This document shows, one piece after another, positions 11,176 through 17,338 of a stretch of 17,541 bases of DNA. Numbering within the stretch: position 1 is the first letter of the stretch; each line of letters opens with the position of its first letter. The position numbers and the translations under genes were made by a program. The notes under the pieces were generated by a model. The model was not told where the DNA came from, did not search any database, and was given only the letters and a program-made list of their open reading frames with translations. Origin of the DNA: Acidobacteriota bacterium (GTDB taxonomy: Bacteria; Acidobacteriota; Thermoanaerobaculia; Multivoradales; JAHEKO01); the NCBI GenBank assembly GCA_024638355.1, contig JAHEKO010000007.1, positions 1-17,541 of the forward strand. Reading direction: 5' to 3'.

Positions 11176-11192
11176 CCCGGCCGTGGGCCGGG
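11176..11192 (-). promoter_or_regulatory. GC-rich hairpin in the putative leader of the sigma-factor mRNA
   Basis: CCCGGCC (11176-11182) and GGCCGGG (11186-11192) form a perfect 7-bp stem with a 3-nt loop, 55-71 nt upstream of the sigma gene start. No T-tract follows on either strand, so it is not a standard terminator. It could stabilise or attenuate the leader, but only if transcription begins upstream, for example at 11212-11220. Confidence 0.35.
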
Positions 11193-11211
11193 ACGACAGG
11201 CAGAGCCGTGG

Positions 11212-11220
11212 ACCATACCA
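11212..11220 (-). promoter_or_regulatory. Weak extended -10 candidate for the sigma-deacetylase operon
   Basis: On the minus strand TGGTATGGT fits an extended -10 (TGn followed by TATGGT), with no recognisable -35 at 17 nt. It would give a leader of roughly 80 nt containing the hairpin at 11176-11192. The remainder of the 274-nt gap between the sigma gene and the ATP-grasp gene holds the repeat at 11303-11353 and no credible ORF. Confidence 0.25.
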
Positions 11221-11302
11221 CAATCAGCCAGCGAATCGCCGCGGCACCTTCTCGCGTAGCGGATCCGTTGGTTTGGCCCGAGGCGGTAGGGAGGCAGCGC
11301 GA

Positions 11303-11353
11303 GCACCGGCGGGATACCCGCGCGGCAGCCGGGCAACTGTTGCCCCGGCCGAA
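11303..11353. repeat. Intergenic 51-bp repeat, copy A
   Basis: This segment matches 15661-15711 in the same orientation at 44 of 51 positions by hand alignment, including an uninterrupted run of 21 identical bases (11314-11334) containing ACCCGCGCGGCAGCCGGGC. Both copies are intergenic. Copy A contains an imperfect inverted repeat around 11329-11348 (CCGGGCA, ACTGT, TGCCCCGG), giving a bulged stem of about 7 bp. It lies downstream of the leftward ATP-grasp gene, where it could act as a 3' hairpin, though no T-tract follows. Confidence 0.6.
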
Positions 11354-11395
11354 ACCAACCGACTCCGCACGCTTTTTCGGGCGGCGCGGGATCGG

Positions 11396-12616
11396 CTAGT
11401 CGGCGTACACCTTGATGGTCTGGCCGATGGCGCCGCAGATCTCGCGCAGGGCGTCGTAATCGGGGTGGCGAAGCCGCACCCAGGCGTTGGCCATGTAGCC
11501 GGCCTCGATCGGCTGCGTCGGCGTTCCGGGCGGAGGCAGGTGGGCGTCGAGGATCGCCTCGCCGTAGCGGCGCTGGATCTCTTCGACCCCCTCGTAGCCG
11601 GAGATCCGCCCGTCCCGGGTCGGCCGCAGCGCGACCATCGCCGCCGCGTACCGGCGTGATGGCGGCGACTCGGCCCGGCCGTGGACGATCGCCATGCCCC
11701 ACTCGCGGTAGAGGTCGATCTCGTTGGCGGCCGAGTGGAGATCCCATACCGAGACTCCCGGGGGACGGCACCCGATCTCGGCGAACTTGAGGCCCTTGGG
11801 ACCGAAGAACCACTCCATGTGAGTCGCCGAGGTACCGATCCCGAGCGCCCGATTCACCCGCCGCCCCATCACCTTCACCTCGTCGTAGCCCGCGACGTCG
11901 AGTCGGTTGGTGGTGATCACGTAGGGAGTGATCCACCGGGTGCGCATCGCCTCGAGCACCCCCGGGTAGTAGTGCGACATGAAGTCGTGGGCGATCTCGC
12001 CGTTGACGGTTACGGTGTCGTAGAACCCCTCGTGGCCCTCGACGAACTCTTCGGCGGCCACCGAGTGACCGCGGTCGATACCGTGAGCGTGGATGGCGCG
12101 CTCGAGCTGGGCCGCGTTGTCGATGCGCTCGGTGTCGGCGGCGCCGGCCCCGCTGCGCGGCTTGAGGATGATCGGAAAGCCGACGCGGGCGGCGAACGCG
12201 CGCGCCTCGTCGGCCGAGGAGACGCCGTCGGACGCCGCGCAGGCGACGCCATTCTTGCGCAGGACCTCTTTCATTGCCGGCTTGTCGCGGCAGAGAAAAG
12301 CGGTCTCCACCGAGGTGCCGGGGATTCCCGCGGCCTGGCGCACCCGGGCCGCCGGGAGGATGTGCGCCTCCACCGTGGCCTCCATGCGATCGACCCACTC
12401 GCGGGCCTGGACCCGGCGCACGGTGTCGAGCAGCGCGCCCTCGTCGCACACCGAGCCGATCTGCTCGTAGCCGTAGAGCCAGCCCTTGAGCTCGTCGTCG
12501 AGGTGCTCGATCGGCGCCTCGCCGATGCCGGTCACGCGGGCGCCCGCGGCCTGGAGCCCGCGAACGAACTGCCGCTGGTTGGTCGGGAACTTCGGCTCGA
12601 TGAACAGAACGTGCAC
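11396..12616 (-). CDS. ATP-grasp carboxylate-amine ligase-like protein A
   Basis: ATP-grasp ligases couple a carboxylate to an amine or thiol through an acyl-phosphate. The substrate is unknown here. The 406-residue protein has a Rossmann-like N-terminal domain (MHVLFIEPKFPTNQRQFVRG) to about 105. The ATP-grasp core spans about 109-315: CRDKPAMKEVLRKNG (109-123), GFPIILKPRSGAGAADT (146-162) with K152, the metal ligand E268 in HMEWF, and E280 in EIGCRPPG. The C-terminal domain runs to the end. Start is GTG 12616 with AGGAGGGG upstream. It is a paralogue of the two genes on the other side of the 109-nt divergent region, and its N-terminus most resembles protein C (13949-15166). L-amino-acid ligases such as BacD share the general layout, but specificity cannot be inferred. 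Confidence 0.88.
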   Translation of the reverse strand: MHVLFIEPKFPTNQRQFVRGLQAAGARVTGIGEAPIEHLDDELKGWLYGYEQIGSVCDEGALLDTVRRVQAREWVDRMEATVEAHILPAARVRQAAGIPGTSVETAFLCRDKPAMKEVLRKNGVACAASDGVSSADEARAFAARVGFPIILKPRSGAGAADTERIDNAAQLERAIHAHGIDRGHSVAAEEFVEGHEGFYDTVTVNGEIAHDFMSHYYPGVLEAMRTRWITPYVITTNRLDVAGYDEVKVMGRRVNRALGIGTSATHMEWFFGPKGLKFAEIGCRPPGVSVWDLHSAANEIDLYREWGMAIVHGRAESPPSRRYAAAMVALRPTRDGRISGYEGVEEIQRRYGEAILDAHLPPPGTPTQPIEAGYMANAWVRLRHPDYDALREICGAIGQTIKVYAD

Positions 12617-12682
12617 GCGACCCCTCCTCGATCTATTTCGCAGGGGCGGGATCCGCCGCTGACTACGCTATGGGGAGACGAG

Positions 12683-12688
12683 ATTATA
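12683..12688 (-). promoter_or_regulatory. Consensus -10 box for ATP-grasp gene A in a divergent promoter region
   Basis: On the minus strand TATAAT is a perfect -10 hexamer, predicting a start near 12676 and a 60-nt leader for the leftward gene. No good -35 is seen. On the plus strand the overlapping TTATAC (12684-12689) could serve the rightward pair, so the two directions may compete. The whole intergenic region 12617-12725 holds no credible small ORF for a precursor peptide. Confidence 0.45.
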
Positions 12689-12725
12689 CGTGGGGAGCAA
12701 AAGACCGTAGGATGTTCGGACTCCG

Positions 12726-13949
12726 ATGCCCAACGTCGTCTTCGTCGCGCCCTACTCAGCGCCCGCGACCGTCCGCTTCATACTGAGCGCGGCGGCCGAG
12801 CGCGAGGTACGCCTGGGCCTGGTCACCCAGGAGCCGCTCGACAACCTGCCGGGCGAGCTCAGGCAGCGCCTGGCGGCGCACTGGAAGGTCGACAACGCCC
12901 TCGACCCGGCCGCGCTCGAATGGGCGGTGCGGGGCGTGGCCGAGAAGCTCGGTAGCGCCGATCGGCTCATCGGCGTTCTCGAGCATCTGCAGGTCCAGCT
13001 CGCCCACGTTCGCGAGCGGCTCGGCATCCCCGGAATGGGAGTCGAGACGGCCCGCAACTTCCGCGACAAGGCGCGCATGAAGAGCGTGCTGCGCCAGGCG
13101 GGGCTGCCGTGCGCCCGGCACCACCTGGCCGGCTCGGCGGCGGAGGCGCTCGACTTCGCCGCCGCGACCGGGTTCCCGCTGGTGGTCAAGCCGCCGGCGG
13201 GCGCGGGCGCCAAGGCCACCTTCCGCGTCGATCGGCGGCGGCATCTCGAAGAGATTCTCGCCGCGTCGCCGCCATCGTCCGACCAGCCTCTGCTGCTCGA
13301 GGAGCATCTGACCGGCCGCGAGCGCACCTTCGACGGCGTCGCCATCGACGGCCGCCTGGTCTGGCACTCGATCTCCCACTACTACCCCACGCCGCTCGAG
13401 GTGCTCGAGAATCCCTGGATCCAGTGGTGCATCCTGTTCCCGCGCGACGTGCGCGGCCCCGAGTACGAGGGGATCATGCGCCAGGGAGGCCGCGCCCTCC
13501 AGGCGCTCGGCCTGCGGACCGGCGTCTTCCACCTCGAGTGGTTCGAGCTCGCCGACGGCCGGCTGGCCATCTCCGAGGTGGCGGCCCGCCCGCCCGGCGC
13601 GCAGCTCACCTCGATGCTCGGCTTCTCTCACGACTTCGATTTCTACCGGGCGTGGGCCCGTCTGATGATCCACGGCGAGTTCGAGCCACCCGAGCGTCGC
13701 TACGCGGCGGGCGCGGTCTTCCTCCGCGCGCAGGGAGCCGGCAGCCGCATCATCGCCATTCGCGGGCTCGATCAGGCGCAGCGGGAGCTGGGCGACATGG
13801 TCGTCGAGGCGCGGCTGCCCGAGCCCGGGCAGCCGCGGCGGGAGGGCTACGAGGGCGACGGCTACGTCCTGCTCCGGCATCCCCAGACCGAGGCCGTGCG
13901 GAGCGGCCTGAACCGGTTGCTCGACCTGTTGCGCCTGGAGACCGATTGA
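12726..13949 (+). CDS. ATP-grasp carboxylate-amine ligase-like protein B
   Basis: This 407-residue paralogue of the flanking ligases has an intact ATP-grasp core: FRDKARMKSVLRQAGLP (112-128), GFPLVVKPPAGAGAKATFRV (149-168) with K155, E271 in HLEWF and E284 in SEVAARPPG. Its N-terminal domain (MPNVVFVAPYSAPATVRFIL) departs from the one shared by A and C. The stretch after SHYYPTPLEV (217-226) also differs, suggesting another substrate. A and C have a VGSL-like or IGSV segment near residue 55 that B lacks. The ATG at 12726 has only a weak AGGA 13 nt upstream. The TGA overlaps the next ATG by one base, so B and C are translationally coupled. Enzymatic class is firm and substrate unknown. Confidence 0.87.
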   Translation: MPNVVFVAPYSAPATVRFILSAAAEREVRLGLVTQEPLDNLPGELRQRLAAHWKVDNALDPAALEWAVRGVAEKLGSADRLIGVLEHLQVQLAHVRERLGIPGMGVETARNFRDKARMKSVLRQAGLPCARHHLAGSAAEALDFAAATGFPLVVKPPAGAGAKATFRVDRRRHLEEILAASPPSSDQPLLLEEHLTGRERTFDGVAIDGRLVWHSISHYYPTPLEVLENPWIQWCILFPRDVRGPEYEGIMRQGGRALQALGLRTGVFHLEWFELADGRLAISEVAARPPGAQLTSMLGFSHDFDFYRAWARLMIHGEFEPPERRYAAGAVFLRAQGAGSRIIAIRGLDQAQRELGDMVVEARLPEPGQPRREGYEGDGYVLLRHPQTEAVRSGLNRLLDLLRLETD

Positions 13950-15166
13950 TGAACGTCCTCTTCTTTTCGCCCGGCTTTCCTTCCGAGATGCCCCTCTTCG
14001 TTCGCGGCCTGGCGGAAGTCGGCGCGCGCGTGATCGGGCTCGGCGATCAGCCGGCGGGCGCCCTGCCCGAGGTCGCCCGCCGGGCCCTCACCCACTACGT
14101 CCAGGTCGGCTCCCTCTTCGACGAGGCCGGCGTGGTACGCGACGTCCAGCGCCAGCTTCGCGGCCATCACATCGACCGCGTCGAGTCGGTCTGGGAGCCG
14201 GGCATGCTGCTGGCCGCCCGCCTGCGGGAGGCCCTGGGGGTCCCGGGCATGACGGTCGAGGAGACCCGGCCCTTCCGCGACAAGACCCTCATGAAGGAGG
14301 TGCTGCAGCGGGCCGGTCTGCGCACCCCTCACCACGCGCGCGCCACGACCGGGGGCGAGTGCCGTCAAGCGGCCGAGCGGATCGGCTATCCGTTGATCGT
14401 CAAACCGGTGGCGGGCGCCGGCTCCGCCGACACCTACCGGATCGACGGTCCCGCCGACCTGGAGAGCGTGCTGCCGCGGATCCGCCACGTTGCCGAGGTG
14501 AGCGTCGAGGAGTTCATCGACGGCGAGGAGTTCACCTTCGACACGATCTGCCACGACGGGCGGATCGCCTACTTCAACGTCTCGTGGTACCGGCCCCGGC
14601 CGCTGCTGCAGCGGACGCTCGAGTGGGTCAGTCCGCAGACGGTGGCGCTGCGCAGGGTCGAGGCCGAGCATCTGGCGCCGGGGATCGAGCTCGGGGTCAA
14701 GAGCCTCGAGGCCCTCGGCTTCCGCACCGGATTCACTCACATGGAGTGGTTTCTGAAGGAAGACGGGGAAGCGGTCTTCGGCGAGATCGGCGCCCGCCCG
14801 CCGGGCGCGCGCTCGGTGGAGCTGATGAACTACAGCTGCGACATCGACGTCTTCCGCGGCTGGGCCGAGGCGGTCTGCTACAAGCGCTTCTCGCAGCAGG
14901 TGCGCCGCCTCTACAACACGGCGATCATCTTCAAGCGCGCTCAGGGCACCGGCAGGATTCAGCGGATCGACGGGATCGCGAGCCTCCACCACCGTTTCGG
15001 ACCGCACATCGTCGGCGCCGAGCTGTTGCCGATCGGCGCCCCGCGGCGCGACTGGCAGCAGACCCTGCTATCCGACGGCTGGGTGTTCGTTCGCCACCCC
15101 GATCTCGAGACCACGCTGCGCATCGCCGACGCGGTCGGCACCGACCTGCAGATGTACGCCGGCTAG
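13949..15166 (+). CDS. ATP-grasp carboxylate-amine ligase-like protein C
   Basis: This 405-residue third paralogue shares the N-terminus MNVLFFSPGFP, then FVRGLAEVGARVIGLGD, with protein A. The core motifs are FRDKTLMKEVLQRAGLRTPH (109-128), GYPLIVKPVAGAGSADTYRI (146-165) with K152, VEEFIDGEEFTFD (186-198), E266 in HMEWF and E279 in GEIGARPPGA. The presumed substrate loop (SWYRPRPLLQRTLEW) differs from those of A and B. It starts one base inside the stop of B (TGATG), so the pair is expressed together. Its TAG is 5 nt from the stop of rpmG on the opposite strand. The retained ATP and metal residues argue for an active ligase. Confidence 0.88.
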   Translation: MNVLFFSPGFPSEMPLFVRGLAEVGARVIGLGDQPAGALPEVARRALTHYVQVGSLFDEAGVVRDVQRQLRGHHIDRVESVWEPGMLLAARLREALGVPGMTVEETRPFRDKTLMKEVLQRAGLRTPHHARATTGGECRQAAERIGYPLIVKPVAGAGSADTYRIDGPADLESVLPRIRHVAEVSVEEFIDGEEFTFDTICHDGRIAYFNVSWYRPRPLLQRTLEWVSPQTVALRRVEAEHLAPGIELGVKSLEALGFRTGFTHMEWFLKEDGEAVFGEIGARPPGARSVELMNYSCDIDVFRGWAEAVCYKRFSQQVRRLYNTAIIFKRAQGTGRIQRIDGIASLHHRFGPHIVGAELLPIGAPRRDWQQTLLSDGWVFVRHPDLETTLRIADAVGTDLQMYAG

Positions 15167-15171
15167 CGCCC

Positions 15172-15327
15172 CTAGCGCATCTTCTCTTCGACGAACTCGA
15201 CGTGCTTGCGGATCTTCGGGTCGTACTTCTTGAGCTTCAGCTTGCCGGTGGCGAGCCGCTTGTTCTTGGTGGTGACGTAGAAGTACCCGGTGCCGGCACT
15301 GGAGACGAGCTTGATCTTGTCGCGCAT
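15172..15327 (-). CDS. rpmG: 50S ribosomal protein L33 (Cys-less form)
   Basis: A 51-codon gene reading [20 protein letters not shown] at the start, then [17 protein letters not shown] and [11 protein letters not shown], clearly L33 of the large ribosomal subunit. There is no CxxC pair, so this is the zinc-independent form as in E. coli. ATG 15327 is preceded by GGAAGAG. It is the last unit of a minus-strand cluster after tRNA-Val and tRNA-Asp, probably sharing their promoter at 15625-15653. Its stop lies 5 nt from the convergent ATP-grasp stop, and no intrinsic terminator is visible. Confidence 0.95.
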   Translation of the reverse strand: MRDKIKLVSSAGTGYFYVTTKNKRLATGKLKLKKYDPKIRKHVEFVEEKMR

Positions 15328-15382
15328 GATCTCTTCCTTTGAGGCTTCGCTCGGGAGGGTCGGTCAGGGAGGTGGAAGCTGA

Positions 15383-15459
15383 TGGCGGGATCGACGGGAT
15401 TTGAACCCGCGACCTCCGGCTTGACAGGCCGGCGTTCTAACCAGCTGAACTACGACCCC
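15383..15459 (-). tRNA. tRNA-Asp (GTC)
   Basis: This 77-nt cloverleaf has acceptor GGGGTCG pairing with CGATCCC (one G-T pair), a D-arm GTTC/GAAC, an anticodon stem CCGGC/GCCGG with loop CTGTCAA (anticodon GTC), a T-arm GCGGG-TTCAAAT-CCCGT, discriminator G and an encoded CCA. It lies between tRNA-Val and rpmG on the same strand. Confidence 0.95.
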
Positions 15460-15505
15460 GCACGCACTTCCTATTGTACCTTCGCTCCAGGGTCCGCCGC
15501 CAACC

Positions 15506-15580
15506 TGGTGGGAGGTGAGGGATTTGAACCCACGACCCCCTGCGTGTAAAGCAGGTGCTCTCCCACTGAGCTAACCTCCC
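15506..15580 (-). tRNA. tRNA-Val (TAC)
   Basis: This 75-nt cloverleaf has acceptor GGGAGGT/ACCTCCC, D-arm GCTC/GAGC, anticodon stem CCTGC/GCAGG with loop TTTACAC (anticodon TAC), T-loop TTCAAAT, discriminator A and an encoded CCA. The T-stem reads GTGGG against CCCTC, leaving one T-T mismatch at the second pair. Everything else is canonical, so it is probably functional. Confidence 0.94.
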
Positions 15581-15624
15581 TGGGTGGCCGTGGAGATTCG
15601 CGGAGGACCCGCCGGAGCCGGTAG

Positions 15625-15653
15625 ATACTACGGATTGGCCCCCGCCAAGTCAA
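15625..15653 (-). promoter_or_regulatory. Promoter of the tRNA-Val, tRNA-Asp, rpmG cluster
   Basis: On the minus strand TTGACT (15653-15648), a 17-nt spacer and TAGTAT (15630-15625) form a near-consensus sigma-70-type promoter. Transcription would begin near 15618, leaving a 38-nt leader before tRNA-Val at 15580. Spacing, position and the strong downstream genes make this a confident call. Confidence 0.7.
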
Positions 15654-15660
15654 TGGAGCC

Positions 15661-15711
15661 GCGCCGGCGGAATACCCGCGCGGCAGCCGGGCCCCTGCCG
15701 CCCCGGGCGAA
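15661..15711. repeat. Intergenic 51-bp repeat, copy B
   Basis: Second copy of the element at 11303-11353 (44 of 51 identical, same orientation). It lies in the 224-nt region between the tRNA-Val promoter and the superoxide dismutase gene. Its dyad (GCCGGG with CCCCGGGC, one bulge) is shorter than in copy A. Immediately after it GGACCC (15718-15723) and GGGTCC (15740-15745) could pair as a second hairpin. The rest of the region up to the dismutase ribosome-binding site shows no clear promoter. Confidence 0.6.
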
Positions 15712-15804
15712 GAAAACGGACCCACTACTGCGCCGGCCCGGGTCCATGTAAGAATCGCACCTCACGAAACGAGCCCCTATCGAACACGAGAAGGAGTCCA
15801 TCTC

Positions 15805-16407
15805 ATGCATCAACTGCCCGATCTTCCCTACGCTTTCAACGCGCTCGAGCCGCACATCGACGCGCGCACCATGGAGATCCACCACGACCGCCACCACGCG
15901 GCCTACATCGCCAACCTGAACAAGGCCATCGAAGGGCACGACGCCCTTGCCGACATGAGCATCGAGCGGCTGCTCGGCTCGATCGAACAGGTACCCGACT
16001 CGATTCGCGGCGCGGTGCGCAACAACGGCGGCGGCCACGCCAACCACACCCTCTTCTGGGAGGTAATGGGCGGGGGCGACAGCTCTCCCAGCGCCGAGCT
16101 CGCTTCGGCCATCGACGGCGCCTTCGGCAGCTTCGACTCCTTCAAGGAGACCTTCTCGTCGAACGGCGTGACCCGCTTCGGGTCGGGCTGGTCGTGGCTC
16201 GTGGTCGGCCCGAACGGCCTCGAGGCGTTCAGCACCGCGAATCAGGACAGCCCCTTGATGGAGGGCAAGACCCCGATCCTCGGCCTCGACGTCTGGGAGC
16301 ACGCCTACTATCTGAACTACCAGAACCGGCGACCCGACTACATTCAGGCGTGGTGGAACGTGGTCAACTGGAACGCGGTGTCCGCCCGCTTCGAGTCGGC
16401 CTCCTAG
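15805..16407 (+). CDS. sodA: Superoxide dismutase, manganese-type
   Basis: It dismutates superoxide to oxygen and hydrogen peroxide. There is no signal peptide, so it is cytoplasmic. The 200 residues are normal length. Metal ligands are H26 (EIHHDRHH), H81 (ANHTLFW), D162 and H166 (DVWEHAYY), with second-sphere H30 and Y34. [13 protein letters not shown] (73-85, Gly at 77) and NQDSPL (146-151, Gln147) are the manganese-type signatures, whereas iron enzymes carry the active-site Gln near position 69-77. Cambialistic activity cannot be excluded. The ATG at 15805 has AAGGAG at 8-nt spacing. It appears monocistronic, followed by a strong terminator at 16432-16460. Confidence 0.96.
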   Translation: MHQLPDLPYAFNALEPHIDARTMEIHHDRHHAAYIANLNKAIEGHDALADMSIERLLGSIEQVPDSIRGAVRNNGGGHANHTLFWEVMGGGDSSPSAELASAIDGAFGSFDSFKETFSSNGVTRFGSGWSWLVVGPNGLEAFSTANQDSPLMEGKTPILGLDVWEHAYYLNYQNRRPDYIQAWWNVVNWNAVSARFESAS

Positions 16408-16431
16408 CCTGACCTTCGCGACGGCGCTTGC

Positions 16432-16460
16432 GCCCCCTCGCTCCGGCGAGGGGGCTTTTT
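16432..16460 (+). terminator. Intrinsic terminator of sodA
   Basis: GCCCCCTCGC (16432-16441) and GCGAGGGGGC (16446-16455) form a perfect 10-bp stem with loop TCCG, followed at once by five T (16456-16460). It lies 25 nt after the sodA stop and is the clearest intrinsic terminator in the window. Confidence 0.93.
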
Positions 16461-16539
16461 AGCGCTTCGATCGCGAGATCAGCCACAAATCGAGCCGAGC
16501 CAGCCGGTTTTTTCGCAGTTCGCTCGCCGCATTTTTCGA

Positions 16540-16574
16540 CCCGGCGGCGCTCGCCGCGGCGTCGCCGGGTTTTT
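16540..16574 (+). terminator. Second terminator-like hairpin after sodA
   Basis: CCCGGCG (16540-16546) pairs with CGCCGGG (16563-16569). Inner pairs GCGCT/GGCGT, including two G-T pairs, extend the stem to about 12 bp, followed by five T (16570-16574). It lies 80 nt beyond the first terminator and before the ArsR-family promoter region, so it may insulate that gene from read-through. Confidence 0.65.
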
Positions 16575-16577
16575 CCC

Positions 16578-16627
16578 GAATCCTTGTAACTCTTTGCATA
16601 TCCAGTACATGCGGATTCATCTATGGT
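16578..16627 (+). promoter_or_regulatory. AT-richer promoter and possible operator region of the ArsR-family gene
   Basis: This is the only AT-richer stretch of the 306-nt gap. GAATCC (16578-16583) and GGATTC (16613-16618) are inverted copies, and GCAT/ATGC flank ATCCAGTAC (16596-16612) as a short dyad. Possible -35 TTGCAT (16594-16599) and -10 TATGGT (16622-16627) are not optimally spaced. ArsR proteins commonly bind dyads over their own promoter, so autoregulation here is an inference. Confidence 0.35.
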
Positions 16628-16713
16628 CTGCGACGTGACTGCTTCTGCGGCCCCGCGACGATTGGCACGGCCGTTGCCCTAAGGGCTGCCGAAGGAGACA
16701 CAAGGAGCCAATC

Positions 16714-17070
16714 ATGGACGCAATCAGCGAACCCGCCTCCCTCAACGCGCAGAACGGCCGCCACCTCAACAAGTTCTTCAAGGCGCTCTCCGACGAGACG
16801 CGCCGGCGGATCCTCCGCCTGCTCAACGAGGGCGACCGCACCGTCGGCGAGATCGTGGGCAACTTCCACCTCTCGCAGCCGACCATCTCGCGCCACCTGT
16901 CGGTTCTGAAGGAAGCCAACCTGGTGGTGGATCAACGGCAGGGGCAGCACGTCATCTATCGGCTCAGCGCGGCCTCGCTCGCCCGCTCCGCCGACACCTT
17001 CTTCAGCGATTTCCGCCCGTCCCACGAGGGAGCGGAAAGCCATGGCCCGAGCCGGATAGCCCGCAGCTAG
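16714..17070 (+). CDS. ArsR-family winged-helix transcriptional regulator
   Basis: This is a 118-residue DNA-binding regulator. Residues 17-90 form the ArsR winged helix: LNKFFKALSDETRRRILRLL (18-37), EGDRTVGEIV, then the recognition helix SQPTISRHLSVLKEANLV (54-71) and wing QGQHVIYRL (76-84). There are no cysteines at all, so the ELCVCD-type metal site of arsenic or cadmium sensors is absent. Relation to the metal-independent autorepressor-type members is likely. ATG 16714 has AAGGAG at 6-nt spacing. It is flanked by a terminator and a tRNA and so is apparently monocistronic. The target is not evident, and sodA upstream is separated by terminators. Confidence 0.92.
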   Translation: MDAISEPASLNAQNGRHLNKFFKALSDETRRRILRLLNEGDRTVGEIVGNFHLSQPTISRHLSVLKEANLVVDQRQGQHVIYRLSAASLARSADTFFSDFRPSHEGAESHGPSRIARS

Positions 17071-17083
17071 CCCGACCTTGTCA

Positions 17084-17104
17084 CCGGCTTTCGTCGCGAG
17101 CCGG
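17084..17104 (+). other. Hairpin downstream of the ArsR-family gene
   Basis: CCGGCT (17084-17089) and AGCCGG (17099-17104) can pair with a 9-nt loop just after the gene. There is no T-tract, so termination activity is doubtful. The rest of the 177-nt gap up to the tRNA is very GC-rich apart from TATACT (17155-17160), which has no convincing -35. Confidence 0.25.
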
Positions 17105-17210
17105 GTCGGCTGCCCGCCCCGCCCACTCGCTGTCGCCGGAGGCGGAGCCGGATGTATACTCCAGCGGCGCCGCCTTCCCGGCTCGCCGGCCGCGGCGCCG
17201 GGCAGCGAGC

Positions 17211-17239
17211 TTGTCTTTCTCCGGTCTTTCCTCAAGAAT
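17211..17239 (+). promoter_or_regulatory. Candidate promoter of the tRNA(CAT) gene
   Basis: TTGTCT (17211-17216) and AAGAAT (17234-17239, 4 of 6) are separated by 17 nt, predicting a start within a few bases of the tRNA 5' end at 17248. An alternative is TATACT at 17155-17160 with a longer leader. Neither is strong. Confidence 0.3.
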
Positions 17240-17247
17240 TGCTCTCA

Positions 17248-17323
17248 GGCGGTGTAGCTCAGTGGTTAGAGCGAGCGGCTCATAACCGCTAGGTCGGGGG
17301 TTCAAATCCCTTCACCGCCACCA
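17248..17323 (+). tRNA. tRNA-Met (CAT), elongator type likely
   Basis: This 76-nt cloverleaf has acceptor GGCGGTG/CACCGCC, D-arm GCTC/GAGC, anticodon stem AGCGG/CCGCT with loop CTCATAA (anticodon CAT), T-arm GGGGG-TTCAAAT-CCCTT with two G-T pairs, discriminator A and encoded CCA. The perfectly paired first base pair and the absence of three consecutive G-C pairs in the anticodon stem argue against an initiator. The acceptor matches elongator tRNA-Met as I recall it from Bacillus. A CAT anticodon could also mark tRNA-Ile2, which needs lysidine. Its location 15 nt before tilS makes that alternative worth noting. Confidence 0.85.
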
Positions 17324-17338
17324 TCCCGGCCCCTGCCC

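Noticed and set aside
12617..12725. Precursor peptide gene between the divergent ATP-grasp genes, as in microviridin-type clusters
   Set aside because: Only 109 nt are available and no frame with a start, ribosome site and plausible core peptide is present.
15383..15580. tRNA genes as an integration site for a mobile element
   Set aside because: No integrase, no direct repeat of a tRNA 3' end and no change of base composition are seen next to either tRNA.
15471..15725. Minus-strand 84-codon ORF
   Set aside because: It runs through tRNA-Val and its promoter. The VVGSNPSPPT stretch is the usual translation of tRNA sequence.
17155..17160. TATACT as the main promoter of the tRNA(CAT) gene
   Set aside because: The hexamer is good, but no -35 lies at the right distance and it is about 90 nt upstream of the tRNA. 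It is kept only as an alternative.
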